Both the position numbers and the translations under genes were made by a program. A DNA stretch of 64,000 nt, from positions 18,861,799 to 18,925,798 of the forward strand of contig CM033108.1 in the NCBI GenBank assembly GCA_019321725.1. The letters are read 5' to 3'. Of this stretch, positions 36,583 through 46,886 are shown one piece after another. Position 1 is the first letter of the stretch; the number at the start of each line of letters is the position of its first letter. The stretch comes from Paulownia fortunei (taxonomy: Eukaryota; Streptophyta; Magnoliopsida; Lamiales; Paulowniaceae). The notes under the pieces are model-generated. The model was given only the letters and a program-made list of their open reading frames with translations. It made no database searches and was not told where the DNA came from.

Positions 36583-37497
36583 TTGCATTGGGTTATATGT
36601 ATTTGTATGTATAAGGCTAGGAGTCTTGAGGTGATGGCTACTAATAGCTATCAATGGCCTTCCAAGAGGTCTTCCATTGAAAAGGTTGTCGGTGTTCTTG
36701 AGGTAGATCCGTTTGCACAACTTGCTGCCCAAATTTCTTCTCTTTCTAATCAATTTGCAGCTTGTACTTCTTATGGAACTTTTCAAGGAATGGATTCCAT
36801 AGCATTCACTAACACTTCATTTATGAAAACCAGACTTGAGAAAAAGGTATCACTAGAAGATTTGCTAATCACTTTCATTGGCGAAATGAGAGCTCGATTT
36901 AATAATAATGAAGCAAAGATATACAACTTTGAGAATCAATTGAGGTAGATAGTTTCAAGTTTAGGAGCTCAAATGAAATCAATAAAAACTAAAATTGGAC
37001 AGCTTGCTACTGAAATTAATGCTAAAAAACATAAAGAAGACTTTTCAAGTGATACAGAAATCAATCCAAAGGAGCATTGCAAAGGCATCCAGCAACAACA
37101 AATCGAGTAGTGCGAAACTATTGAAAAATGGAATGCCATTTTGCAAGAGAAGCCACCTCAAGTGCTAACTAATTCAAAGAGTTTCATTATCCCCTATTTA
37201 ATTGGAAACTCTACTTGTGAAATAGCATTATGTGATCTAGATGTAAGCACTAATTCAATTTTATTATTTAATTTCAAAAAATATGCATGAGATGAAGTAA
37301 AGCCTACTAGGGTGACTCAAGATACGCTTGGTAATGGTGACCAATTCTTGTGCTCTGCAGATTTTTTTTTTAATATGAAAAAAGATAAGTACATCTTTAC
37401 CATGTTTGGAAGACCATTCGCAGTAATAGGGGATACACTTGTTCATGTCCAAAAGGACTTGATGCTACTCCAAATCATCATCGCCTTGCCTAATCAT
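36583..37497 (+). pseudogene. Gypsy gag-protease remnant with internal deletion, copy 2
   Basis: This is the better-preserved copy. About 120 residues are open from 36583 to 36948, including NSYQWPSKRSSIEKVVGVLE, typical of the gag C-terminal part in Tat/Athila elements, and SLEDLLITFIGEMRARFNNN. After a stop, NPKEHCKGI and ALCDLDVSTNS lead by deletion to GRPFAVIGDTLVHVQK. Reverse transcriptase, RNase H and integrase are all absent. It ends abruptly at 37497, where foreign sequence starts. Confidence 0.78.
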
Positions 37498-38309
37498 CGT
37501 GTTGTTTTTTGGGTTCGTTTTTCTTTTTGATTTTTTGGAATATTAAAATTAAATGTTAATTTTAATAATTTTTGAAAAATTATTTTTCAAGCAATTAGAA
37601 ATTATCCCAAGTCAAAAAAATTACGTGTAAAAACTTGGTAAATTTACATGTTTTAATAATTGCATATGATATTAATTATGAGTATGTATGGGATGATCAT
37701 GAGCCATTGGACCAATGTGATTGATTTTATTTAATATTTTTGGGTTTTTAAATAGGGTCTGCGAGCCTCTTATTCCATCTATATAAGTTATTTAATTTTC
37801 TGGAAAGAGAGTAGAATAGGTGGTAAGGTTTTTCTTTTTCTTTGGAAGACGAAGGAGAATCAAGAAAGAGGTTCCAAAGGAGGCCCATATTTATATGAGA
37901 TACAATTATGTAATAGAATAGGTTATATTCCATTTTATTACCCTTAGACTGACCTTAGGTCTATTTTTTACCTCAAATGGACCGCTTAGAACTGGTTCAT
38001 GATCATCCACTTATTTAAGTATGTATTAGATGAATGCTTATGATTTTATTTAATACTTTTATGCTTGCGCAATGATATTGTGATGTCATGCATTAAATAA
38101 CGAACGTAATTTAAATTATGATAAGGTCTTGGATAAAATTAAACCCAACTTAATTTACTAAAATTAAGTAAAAGAATTTTTAAGAAAATTCGATTTTAAG
38201 CAAATTGGACAAGTTAAGTAGGACCTATCATTCTATTCTTACCATCAAAGGTAGAGACATGATGATCGCTACCATACTTGATCACTGGCCATGAGTCATG
38301 GGGTGGTCT
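37498..38309 (+). mobile_element. Fragment of the Copia element 2 leader inside the Gypsy cluster
   Basis: The stretch aligns with about 49030-49960, the untranslated leader between the primer site and gag of the second Copia element. Landmarks such as GTAAATTTACATG, ATGGGATGATCATGAGCC and a late GATATTGT...CATTAAATAA occur in the same order. It joins the Gypsy internal region at 37497 and LTR copy C at 38310. Confidence 0.65.
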
Positions 38310-39358
38310 TGGAGATGCTGAAGACAGAAAGTTCAGTGCCTTATTGTGCCAGGTTGTCCAGTCAGCGCCTACGTGTTGCCACGTGGATAAAAAGGGAAAA
38401 TGGGTTTTTTGCCCTGTTTAAGGCTTCACCCATTTGATTTTAAGGACTTCAAAGAGCCTCCGAAGGTATTCTGGATGTGGAGAGGTATTCTTGGACAGAA
38501 AGGTGCTGCTGGACAGAGAGCTATTCTTGGAAGAGAAAGAATGCCATTTTTGGAGACAAGGAGAGCTTCAACTATTTCTTGCACTTTACAAATTGGTGAA
38601 CAATTTCCATGATCTTTCTTATGTATTTCTTGAAGTTATATTTATACATGATGAACTAAACATTTCTTTCTAGAGGATGATGTAACCTTATTTGATCCTA
38701 TGTTTTGAATTTCAAATATTATTAGTTCAAGTTATACATCTTGTTTGTGTTATCTTATTTAGTATTGCATCTTGATTATTTGGCCATTAATTGAGAGTGT
38801 TTGATGTATGAGATTCGATACTCGAGAGAGAAAATATTATACATAATCATAAAGATAACATAACATAGGAATCATAGAATTGAGAAACTTATGAAACCTT
38901 TGAAGTTTTGAAAAAGAATTCGTTAAACCTTTGTAGAGTTTTATTCTTGAGTTTTTATAGAGATATTGAAATTCATATTAAAATTCATAATCAATTCGGC
39001 ACTCGAGAGAGGGAATTAATTAGCTTAGGAAATCTTGACATACATGTATTGTTGACTTGAATTAGTATGGTTTGGAAAGAAGAACATATGTGATAATTAG
39101 GTGAGTCATTCCTCTAGGATTTCTTATTCATAAAGTATTTGTTGTATTACTTCTAAGAACTCTAGTTTTATCTTTGCAATTTTTATCTTATTCTACTTTG
39201 TTTACCAATCATCACTTGATTTTCTAGATAAAATTAGGACTATTTGAACTATAATACTTGCTATAATTTTTTATTATAATCTTTGTGAATACGATACTCA
39301 ACTCACTGTTGTATTAAAACTTGACACCGTGCACTGCGGTTTGCAAAATATATCACGA
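38310..39358 (+). repeat. Gypsy LTR copy C, 5'-truncated
   Basis: It begins at AGATGCTGAAGACAGAAAG, which corresponds to 35410 in copy B, so about 520 bp of the LTR start are absent. It ends at TATATCACGA, directly joined to Copia pol at 39359. Confidence 0.8.
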
Positions 39359-41682
39359 AGAGTACCTCTGAATGTGAAAATGAGGTACATAGAATCATCA
39401 ATTTATAGAACATTGCTAATAAAATTCCTAATGCATTTAATGATGCCAGCAATGTTACGAAGTCTCATAATCCAGCTGCGAATGCTCCAGCTAGGATCGT
39501 TGTTCCTAATGAACATGCAACAATGGATGATGATGTCCCATGGAAAAAATGAGGTAGACCCATTAGATCGAAGGACACTGTTCCTCGTAAATGAAGGAGA
39601 AGTATTAATGAATCTGCTAAACAAATGGGTCCTAGTGAGCATGCTCCAGATGAATCTATAGAGCCTAATACTTCAGAAAAAGCAGTTATAAAATTTACAA
39701 ATCCTGGGAATATCGAGAATCCCCTAAGCTATTGTAATGAATGTGGAATCGAAATGAGATAATCATCGATGATATTTTTGCATTTTTGATTGCTCAAGAA
39801 ATTATAAACAATGATTACGATAGTAAACCACGTTCCATAATAGAATGCCATCAGAGACATGATTGGTCGAGATGGAAGGAAATAATAAAATTTAAATTAG
39901 CTTCCCTAGAGAAAATGTATTTGGGTCGATTACTTAAACCCTAAACAATGTAAAGGCTGTTGGATATAAGTGGGTGTCTGTTCAGAAAAGATATTAGAAA
40001 ATGAGATTGTGAGATATAAATCCCAAATCATTGCTCAAGGATTCTCCCAAAGACCTTGGATTGTTTATGATGTGACGTATTCACCTGTGATGGATACGAT
40101 CACTTTCCATTTTCTTTTTATGATGGTTGTCCATGAGAGTCTGGACATGCATCTAATGGATGTAGTAACAACCTATTTGTATAGTTCACTGGATTCTGAT
40201 ATTTATATGAAAATTCCCGACGGATTTAAAATGCCTAAGTTAGACACACCCCATGAGCTATACTTAATCAAATTGTAGAGATCGTTGTATGGATTGAAGC
40301 AATTCGGTTGCATATGGTATCATAGATTAAGTGAGTACCTTGTCAACGAAGGCTACAAAAATGATTACATCCGCCTATACATTTTTATTAAAAGATTAGA
40401 TAACAGATTTGCTATCATTGCAGTTTATGTAGATGACATGAACCTAATTGGCACTCCTAAAGAGTTAGCCAATGCTGTTGAATACCTAAAGAAAGAGTTT
40501 GAGGTTAAAGATCTTGGGAAAACTAAACTCTGTCTTGGCCTTGAGCTAGAGTATAGAAATAATGGAACACTTGTCTATCAGTCAGCTAATACTGAGAGAT
40601 TGCTCAGACGATTTAACATAGATAAAGCTCATTCTTTGAGTACCCCTATGGTCGTGCACAGTTTAGACCCCCCGAGAAAGATCCATTCCAACCTAAGGAA
40701 CCTGATGAGGAGATATTTGGCCCTGAAGTGCCATATCTCAATGCTATTGGAGCATTGATGTATTTAGCATAGTGCACTAGACTAGATATCACTTTTGCGG
40801 TAAATGTACTTGCTCGATATAGTTCTGAGCCGATCCGAAGATACTGGAATGGCGTTAGATATATTTTTCGTTATGTCCGTGGTACTACAGATTTGGGGTT
40901 ATTCTATTCAAAAGAAGCAACCAACCTAGGGTTAGTTGGTTATGCTGATGCGGGATATAGATCTGACCCCTGAAGTGCCATATCTCAATGATATTGGAGC
41001 ATTGATGTATTTAGCACAGTGCACTACACTAGATATCGCTTTTGCGGTAAATGTACTTGCTCGATATAGTTTTGAGCCGACCTAAAGATACTGGAATTGT
41101 GTTAGACATATTTTTTGTTATCTTTGTGGTACTACAAATTTGGGGTTATTCTATTCAAAAGAAGCAACCAACCTAGGGTTAGTTGGTTATGCTGATGCGG
41201 GATATAGATCTGACCCACACAAAGCTCGCTCACAAACTAGTTATTTATTTTGTTATAAAGGTATAGCCATATCATGACGGTCTACTAAACAAACATTAGT
41301 AGCTACATTTTCCAACCACTCATAAATAATTGCTCTTTATGAAGCCGGTAGAGAGTGTGTCTGGTTAAGATCAGTTATAACACATATACTGAATGTTTGT
41401 CAATTAAAACTGGATACAAATACCCCTACTATTATTTATGAGGATAATGCAGCTTGCATAGCACAAGTGATGGGTGGATACATAAAAGGTGATAGGACCA
41501 AGCATATTTTACCAAAATTTTTCCATACACATGAGCTTAAAAAAAATAGAGATATAGGTGTTCAGCAGATTCGATCCTGTCACAATCTTGTTGATTTGTT
41601 TATAAAATCCTTGCCAACATCGACATTTGAAAAATTAGTATATTGCATAGGTATGAGAAGAATTAATATGAAGCAAAATTGA
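39359..41682 (+). pseudogene. Copia element 1 pol remnant: RT and RNase H, broken
   Basis: The RT region reads on through ENEIVRYKSQIIAQGFSQRP, the SLYGLKQFGCIWYHRL motif (canonical SLYGLKQSGRMWYNRL) and the catalytic YVDD at about 40426-40437. RNase H follows with GYADAGYRSDP, EDNAACIAQ and KHILPKFF. Stops occur at about 40278, 40770 and 40972 and elsewhere. A 247-bp tandem duplication interrupts the RNase H part. The integrase and the upstream half of the RT are missing or unreadable. Confidence 0.87.
40721..41214 (+). repeat. 247-bp tandem duplication in Copia 1 RT/RNase H
   Basis: Two units (40721-40967 and 40968-41214) both run from CCCTGAAGTGCCATATCTCA to GGGATATAGATCTGA. They differ at about 15-20 sites. 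The joint lies at a CCC shared by both ends, suggesting a microhomology-mediated duplication after insertion. The duplication shifts the frame. Confidence 0.92.
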
Positions 41683-41967
41683 TAACCCAACTTATGGGGC
41701 TTATATTACTCATTTCAAGGGGAGCGAAAATATATATGGTGCGTTGTACTTTTTTTTTTCAGTCTAGTTTTTATCCCATTGGGTTTTTCTAGTTTAAGGT
41801 TTTTGACGAGGCAGCTTATGGATATGCCTTGGATTTGAGTTATGCAATCTTTTTCTCTTCTGATCAATTTTTTTCCACTTGGTATTTTCGGCTTAAGGTT
41901 TTTAACGAGGCATATTTATACTCATCCAATTTACAACAATTGCAATAATACTACATCCAAGGGGGAG

Positions 41968-42276
41968 TATTATAACACATGTCCAACATATATGGACTTT
42001 AGCATGCTATACCAAGTATCATGTGTGTGTGCCCTCCAAGTGTTACGTGTGTTATCCCACTTAGATGCCAAGTGGCATGAATGTGGATGTGTTAGATTTG
42101 TGACAAGTGTCGTGATATTTGCTATAAGTAGTTGTCATTGTGTAGAGATTTTGTAAGAGAAAAAATGTATAGAAAATGTGTAGTTATTCCGGCAATCCAA
42201 AAACACAATGATATATTAGTGTATTTTTTATCCTTTCTCATACTCACATTGTATTAAATAGAGGTTATTTATACAA
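41968..42276 (+). repeat. 3' LTR of Copia element 1
   Basis: It follows the polypurine tract CCAAGGGGGAG and starts TATTATAACACATGTCC. It is an alignable partner of 29497-29797 with several substitutions and a short insertion (CCTCCAAGTGTTACGTG). CATTG follows as target duplication. Confidence 0.87.
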
Positions 42277-43505
42277 CATTGCTTTTTTTCCCCCACAAGT
42301 AAGATTATTAGAGTATGACAAAAAAATATATCCTAGTCATTAAGTGTAAATTAAAATGTATAATGCGTATTTAAATGAAAACTATCTTCTTTCCAAAGTA
42401 TGGGACAATTTTTTTAACACAAATGAAAATATCCTATATTGGTGGGGAGTAAGTAATTATTAATTACTCTAGGATTGAGTCCAAAAGCCAAATAGTGATA
42501 AGTGCATATTTTTATATTAAATTCTTTGTATTTTTTTTACTTTATTCTTGTTAATATTATAGTTTTATTAATGTTTTGTGTTGGAGAATCAATAAACAAA
42601 AAGAGATCAAATAGAGCCAAAATAAAATCAAAGAAGACAATACGTTTTGTGTGCGATAATATTTCATTGGGTCAAAAAAGCATCACAAATAGAAAAAATG
42701 ATAATTTTTGCCTAAACCCATCATGTGTAGATCAAAATATATGCAAGAAATCACTTCAACTTTATAAGTGATTGTTTGGCTCAAAATAAGTATGTTTTCA
42801 CACTTGTGCAATTTTTGTATTTTTGAGCATAACTCTATATTCAAAAGCCCTATAAATTTGAATCTTATTTTATTTAAAAGGTAACAGATAGAACTACAAC
42901 TTTATTGTAACCCAACCCAATTTAGTCTTAATTATAGCAGAAAATTCACCCAAGTGTGTGCATTAGAAAGAATCTATTTATACTAACACATTTCCTTAAA
43001 TCAAACATAGCTTTCTCCTTACTAGTTGAAATTAGATGATTTAAGTTGGAAAATGAAGTTAATAGATAAATACATAGTTTCATGTTGATCATTTTTCCAA
43101 AATCAGTTGATTTCATGGAGAAAAATGTGTGACAAAATTCAAATCTAAAAAGAATATGTAAATTTAGAGCAAATTTGAAGTTAATTTGGATATGATAATT
43201 TAGGCACTCTTCTACTATAATAGGGGCTCTTGGAATTTCATTCAAGATACACAAAAATCCTTAGAGGGAAAAATAAAGCTTTATTATTATCTTTCTTTAG
43301 GCTAAATTTTCTAGTAATAATATAAGTTTTCTAGTATTAATAGAAATGTATTATCTAGTTTCTCTTATATTTTTAGTCTTTTCTACTTTCATTATTTCTT
43401 TCTAAATTTCATTTGAGGAGAAAGGGTAAACCTCTTGATGGAAGAAGATTAATGGTTATAAAGGTGCATAATGTTTAGGTATGTTGTATTATTATTGTTA
43501 TTTTT

Positions 43506-43868
43506 AATTGAAACCCTCCTTATTTTGTAGTGATTCTTGATTTATGTATCACCAATGGTTCAAAAAATACTTGAGTTCATTTAGCTTATTGTACAGTTCT
43601 ACTCTATCGACTGCTAATATGAAACCTTGATTTGTTATAGACAAATGTGTGCATAATTACTTAATCACATAAATAAGTGTTGGCATTAAAACTCTTTTTG
43701 TTTAATGGTGATTCTTGATTTTTGTATCACCAATGACACAACAAATACTTGAGTTCATTTAGTTTATTGTACGGTTGTACTCCACCAACTTCTAATGTAA
43801 AATCTTGATTTGTTGTAGATAAAGGTATGCATAAATACTTGATCACATAAATAAGTATTGGTGTTAAA
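43506..43868. repeat. Diverged 178-bp tandem duplication
   Basis: Two units share TGATTCTTGATTT...GTATCACCAATG, AATACTTGAGTTCATTTAG and AATCACATAAATAAGT. The first starts at about 43506 and the second at about 43684. Divergence is about 15 percent by eye, so it is old. Confidence 0.8.
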
Positions 43869-45204
43869 ATATAATTTGAAAACAATAAGATAATATCATA
43901 ATTACTTTCATGTATGAGCTATTTGATAACATTTTTCTATTAGACTCAACATAACCAATAAATTGAACCGCTAATCAACACAATTGAACTGCTAGCTGAC
44001 AATAAGATCAATTTTGATCATTGATCTAATTAAGAACATATTGGTTATGTTCATTAAATTCATGATCCAAACACAACATAAATTTCCAGGAGGGAAATAC
44101 AAGAAAACCAACATATTTAAAGATTACGCAATAAAATAAAAAGGTTAAATATAATCATCATTGTAACCGAGATGATGAATATAAATTGACGATAGTTCTA
44201 GAAAATTAAGTACTTTGAATCAAATCAAATTACCAAAGGCCCATGCCTCAGTTGTTGAACAAATTTCTTCTATTTTCTTAATACTTCTCCTACACTATTT
44301 CTCCTTTCTCTTGCTTCTCCTAACCCCTTCTTTTCTTTAGCTGAAGTTGATTCCTAATCGAATGGGTGTTAAAATTGAGTTTGTGATTTAGGGAAAACTT
44401 AGCCATCAAAGAATAAAACCAAAGGAAGAAAAAAAAAGTAACATGAAAAGATTCTTTTGTTATTTCGGAAAATATATTGTTAAAAGTACCATTCGAGTGT
44501 TTTTATTGGCCAATTTGAAAGTCTTGAACATTATGGTTGATTTTTTGAGTTTTAATGAGTAAAACACTAAGAGTGTGCTTGTTTTCATATTCAGGACTAT
44601 TTTCTTATTTTTAATATTTCTAGAGTTGAAAATATTTTCATTATGTTCTTGTGTAAAAATAAAATTATGTTCGGATTGGTTGTATAGAAGTATTGATTTT
44701 ACATGTACAAAAATAAAAATGTATTTGACTCATGTGTTTTCATGCAAGGAAAGATGGAATTTTTTGAAAATGTGCTTTATTTTGATATTTTCAAAAGAAT
44801 TTCATGTGATGAAAAGATTATAATATAAAAATGATAATTTAGGAATATCATATTATTCTTTGTTTTCCATCAATTGCATTATGGTGGGGGAATGATTGTT
44901 ATTTAATTTGATGTGAACTCTATTACTTTATTTATATCACATCAATATTATGTGAATACAAAAAAAAACTATTATTTAATTTGTCAAAAGATTTTTTTTT
45001 ACTATTTTTACTATTTCTATACCTAGAAATAGGCATTTTCAATTTCTAACTTTGACTCAAAAATTTTAAAAAATGGAAATAAGTGGGTTTTTTGTTAAAA
45101 AAAGGTCAAATAAATATATTTATAGGTTTTTAAGTAGTATAAACTAAATAAATACCTAATGAAAATGTAAACAAATAGCCTCTAAAAGAATTTACTCACT
45201 TCAA

Positions 45205-45930
45205 ATATTGTAATTATTATATTTATTGAATGACCACCTCATCTAAAAATTTAAGTATTAGTGAGGAGAGACATTAAATATTTAATATCTCCAGCATGAA
45301 CCCTCAATTTAGGTGTATTCATTTTGTGAAGCATTGTACGTGAAACTTTTTTTTCATAAATGAGTAACAGTGAGATTCTAAATTAGGACCTCTTGTTTGG
45401 CTAGGCTCTTATACCTATTGAATTGCCACTTTATCTTAAAAGTTTAAACTATAAAAAAGCAGAGTTATTAATGTACGTGTAATACTTTTTCTTTGAAGTC
45501 TACTACGTGGATTTTTTTTATTCATAAATGGGTGATGGTAAAATTCAAACTCAAGATCTCTTGTTTTAATATGGTATTAGAATTAGGCACAATAAGAGGT
45601 TCAAATAAGAATTTAATCACTACTCATTTATGAATAAAAAGTTTCATTTGCTTAACTTTAGAAAAAGAATACCATGTGCATGTATAGGGCATCATGGTTC
45701 TCTTCTCAAACAACTTAAGTTTTAGATAAGGTGGTCATTAAATTTGTAATTAGAGCTAGCAAACAAAAGGTTCTGAGTTGGAATCTCACTCAAAAAGAGT
45801 TTTACGTATTAGGGTTCACAAAAAAAATACCGCCCACACATGATGAGGCGTATTACCAATAATACAATATTTAATTTCTCTCATGTCTAATAACTTAATT
45901 TTTAGATAAGATGATCATTATATACTATAT
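45205..45930. repeat. Dispersed inverted repeats, possible degraded MITE cluster
   Basis: AATGACCACCTCATCTAAAAATTTAAG at about 45232 recurs as its reverse complement at about 45705-45745, and a weaker pair lies at 45425 and 45895. They could be ends of old foldbacks. No target duplications were found. Confidence 0.4.
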
Positions 45931-46056
45931 ATTTAAGATATTTCGCTTTTCCTTTACTTTTTTTCTCACTAAAATCTAAAAGCTAATGATAAACTTCAAA
46001 AACACAACTACAAATGTAGTGGTTATACAATAGAGATTTACATATGTAGTGGACAT

Positions 46057-46452
46057 TCATTTGACGCTCATTAGCTCTGAAGTATAGTCATAGATATTCA
46101 AGTCTTCCACATTATTTTCTTCCCAGTCTATTATGATACTTTCCAAGTTTGGTGTACTTAGGGATCCCATGGTAAAACTATCTATTCGAGGGTACTTATA
46201 AATCTCCATTTCTGTCAATGATGGCAACTGAATATCCCATCTCCATTCACAAAAAGTCTTCAACTTGGGTAGGTCTCTGAGTTCCAGCCATTCCAAGCTA
46301 TGAAATAGGGACTTCTCACATATTTTTGCATCATCTGCAATCACGTATACCATCTTGTTGCAGCTTCTAATGTCTAGCCTTTTGAGATTGACAAGATTTC
46401 TAGCTATTGAATATGAAAATAAGTTCTTAACGTTAACACACTTATCTATCAC
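46057..46452 (-). pseudogene. NLR (CC-NBS-LRR type) leucine-rich-repeat fragment
   Basis: About 130 open residues read NLFSYSIARNLVNLKRLDIR, SLEWLELRDLPKLKTF and LPSLTEMEIYKYPRIDSF. This is the irregular LRR pattern (FxxLxxLxLxxLPKLxxF, LPSLxxLxIxxCPxL) of the C-terminal half of coiled-coil NLR immune receptors. The upstream frame is closed by a stop a few codons before 46452 and then gives way to Copia-like sequence. No NB-ARC, start codon or promoter is present in the window, so it is a fragment of a resistance-type gene. Confidence 0.75.
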
Positions 46453-46469
46453 TACATCTCAAGTTCATC

Positions 46470-46690
46470 AAAGAAGCCAAGTGGAATATGGTGAAACCAT
46501 GTATAACTAATATTTTTATATCCTTGATGGATTATTTCTTCAAGCTACCAAATGCAACCTTCAAATAAACCATGTACTCAGTAGTAGTTGCAGAATAATA
46601 TGAAAAGAAAATGCTAAGAATATTCATTCACCCGGTTAAATGAGCTTGTGAGTTGTTGAATGTCACATCACCATCTATAGTCTAATGCTT
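46470..46690 (-). pseudogene. Small Copia RNase H fragment
   Basis: On the - strand a short stretch reads SYYSATTTEYMVYLKVA, close to the Copia RNase H motif SxATTEAEYMAxxEAxKE. It is too short and broken for family assignment. It directly adjoins the NLR fragment and may mark an early insertion that cut it. Confidence 0.5.
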
Positions 46691-46768
46691 ACAACCTCAC
46701 TTAAATAGTACTCAAGTCAGTGCTCTCTCGTAAGTCAATGGTATGTATAAATAGAAATGATAAACACT

Positions 46769-46886
46769 AGCCCCTTCGGGCATGGTGCAGCAGTAAGATG
46801 GTTGGTGGATCCCTCTGAGTATCGGGGTTCAAATCCTAACGGATGCAGAGCTATGGCACACCTGTGTTGCCTCTCCAAGGGTCCCT
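46769..46886 (+). mobile_element. tRNA-derived SINE, head part, split by Copia element 2
   Basis: An A-box-like TGGTGCAGCAGTAAGATGG and a B box GGTTCAAATCC at 46826-46836 form an internal Pol III promoter about 40 bp apart. The sequence is interrupted at 46887 by the LTR start. It seems to resume after the other LTR at 58959 (CCCTACCTTGTGATG...), so one SINE was the insertion target. Confidence 0.65.

Larger units (their letters stand above)
31063..39358 (+). mobile_element. Rearranged Tat/Athila-type Gypsy cluster inside Copia element 1
   Basis: Three direct copies of one LTR are visible: 5'-truncated at 31063-32243, full at 34890-36462, and 5'-truncated at 38310-39358. Internal region follows the first two, and a fragment of unrelated Copia leader (37498-38309) precedes the third. 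The primer site TGGCACCGTTACC-type after each LTR and the TTGGGAGGCACCCAAG landmark place it with Tat/Athila-type Gypsy elements. The pattern fits unequal recombination or repeated insertion into the same family rather than one clean insertion. Confidence 0.75.
29492..42281 (+). mobile_element. Copia LTR retrotransposon, degenerate, split by Gypsy sequence, TSD CATTG
   Basis: CATTG at 29492-29496 and 42277-42281 flanks an element with about 300-bp LTRs at both ends. Order inside: 5' LTR, primer-binding-like site, gag with zinc knuckle, foreign block 31063-39358, end of integrase/start of RT, RT, RNase H, polypurine tract, 3' LTR. The gag-pol order and the YVDD motif mark it as Copia (Pseudoviridae-type). 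Protease and most of the integrase were lost at the foreign block. Many stops and frameshifts make it inactive. Confidence 0.88.
42282..46056. other. AT-rich spacer with old repeats
   Basis: No gene is supported here. The stretch starting TGATAAGTGCATATTTTTA at 42496 resembles the start of some Gypsy LTRs, and 42496-about 44000 could be a decayed solo LTR, but I see no matching end or TSD. A tandem duplication (43506-43868) and short inverted repeats (45205-45930) are listed apart. Open frames such as 44575-44823 are low-complexity. Confidence 0.5.

Noticed and set aside
36583..36948. Host gene candidate of 121 residues
   Set aside because: The QWPSKRSS...VVGVLEVDP stretch and its place after an LTR and primer site mark it as Gypsy gag.
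42496..44000. Solo Gypsy LTR
   Set aside because: Only the start resembles an LTR; no matching end, TSD or partner copy in the window, so it is mentioned only in the spacer note.
46769..46886. Functional tRNA gene
   Set aside because: A and B boxes are present but no acceptor stem or cloverleaf can be formed around them; a tRNA-derived SINE fits better.
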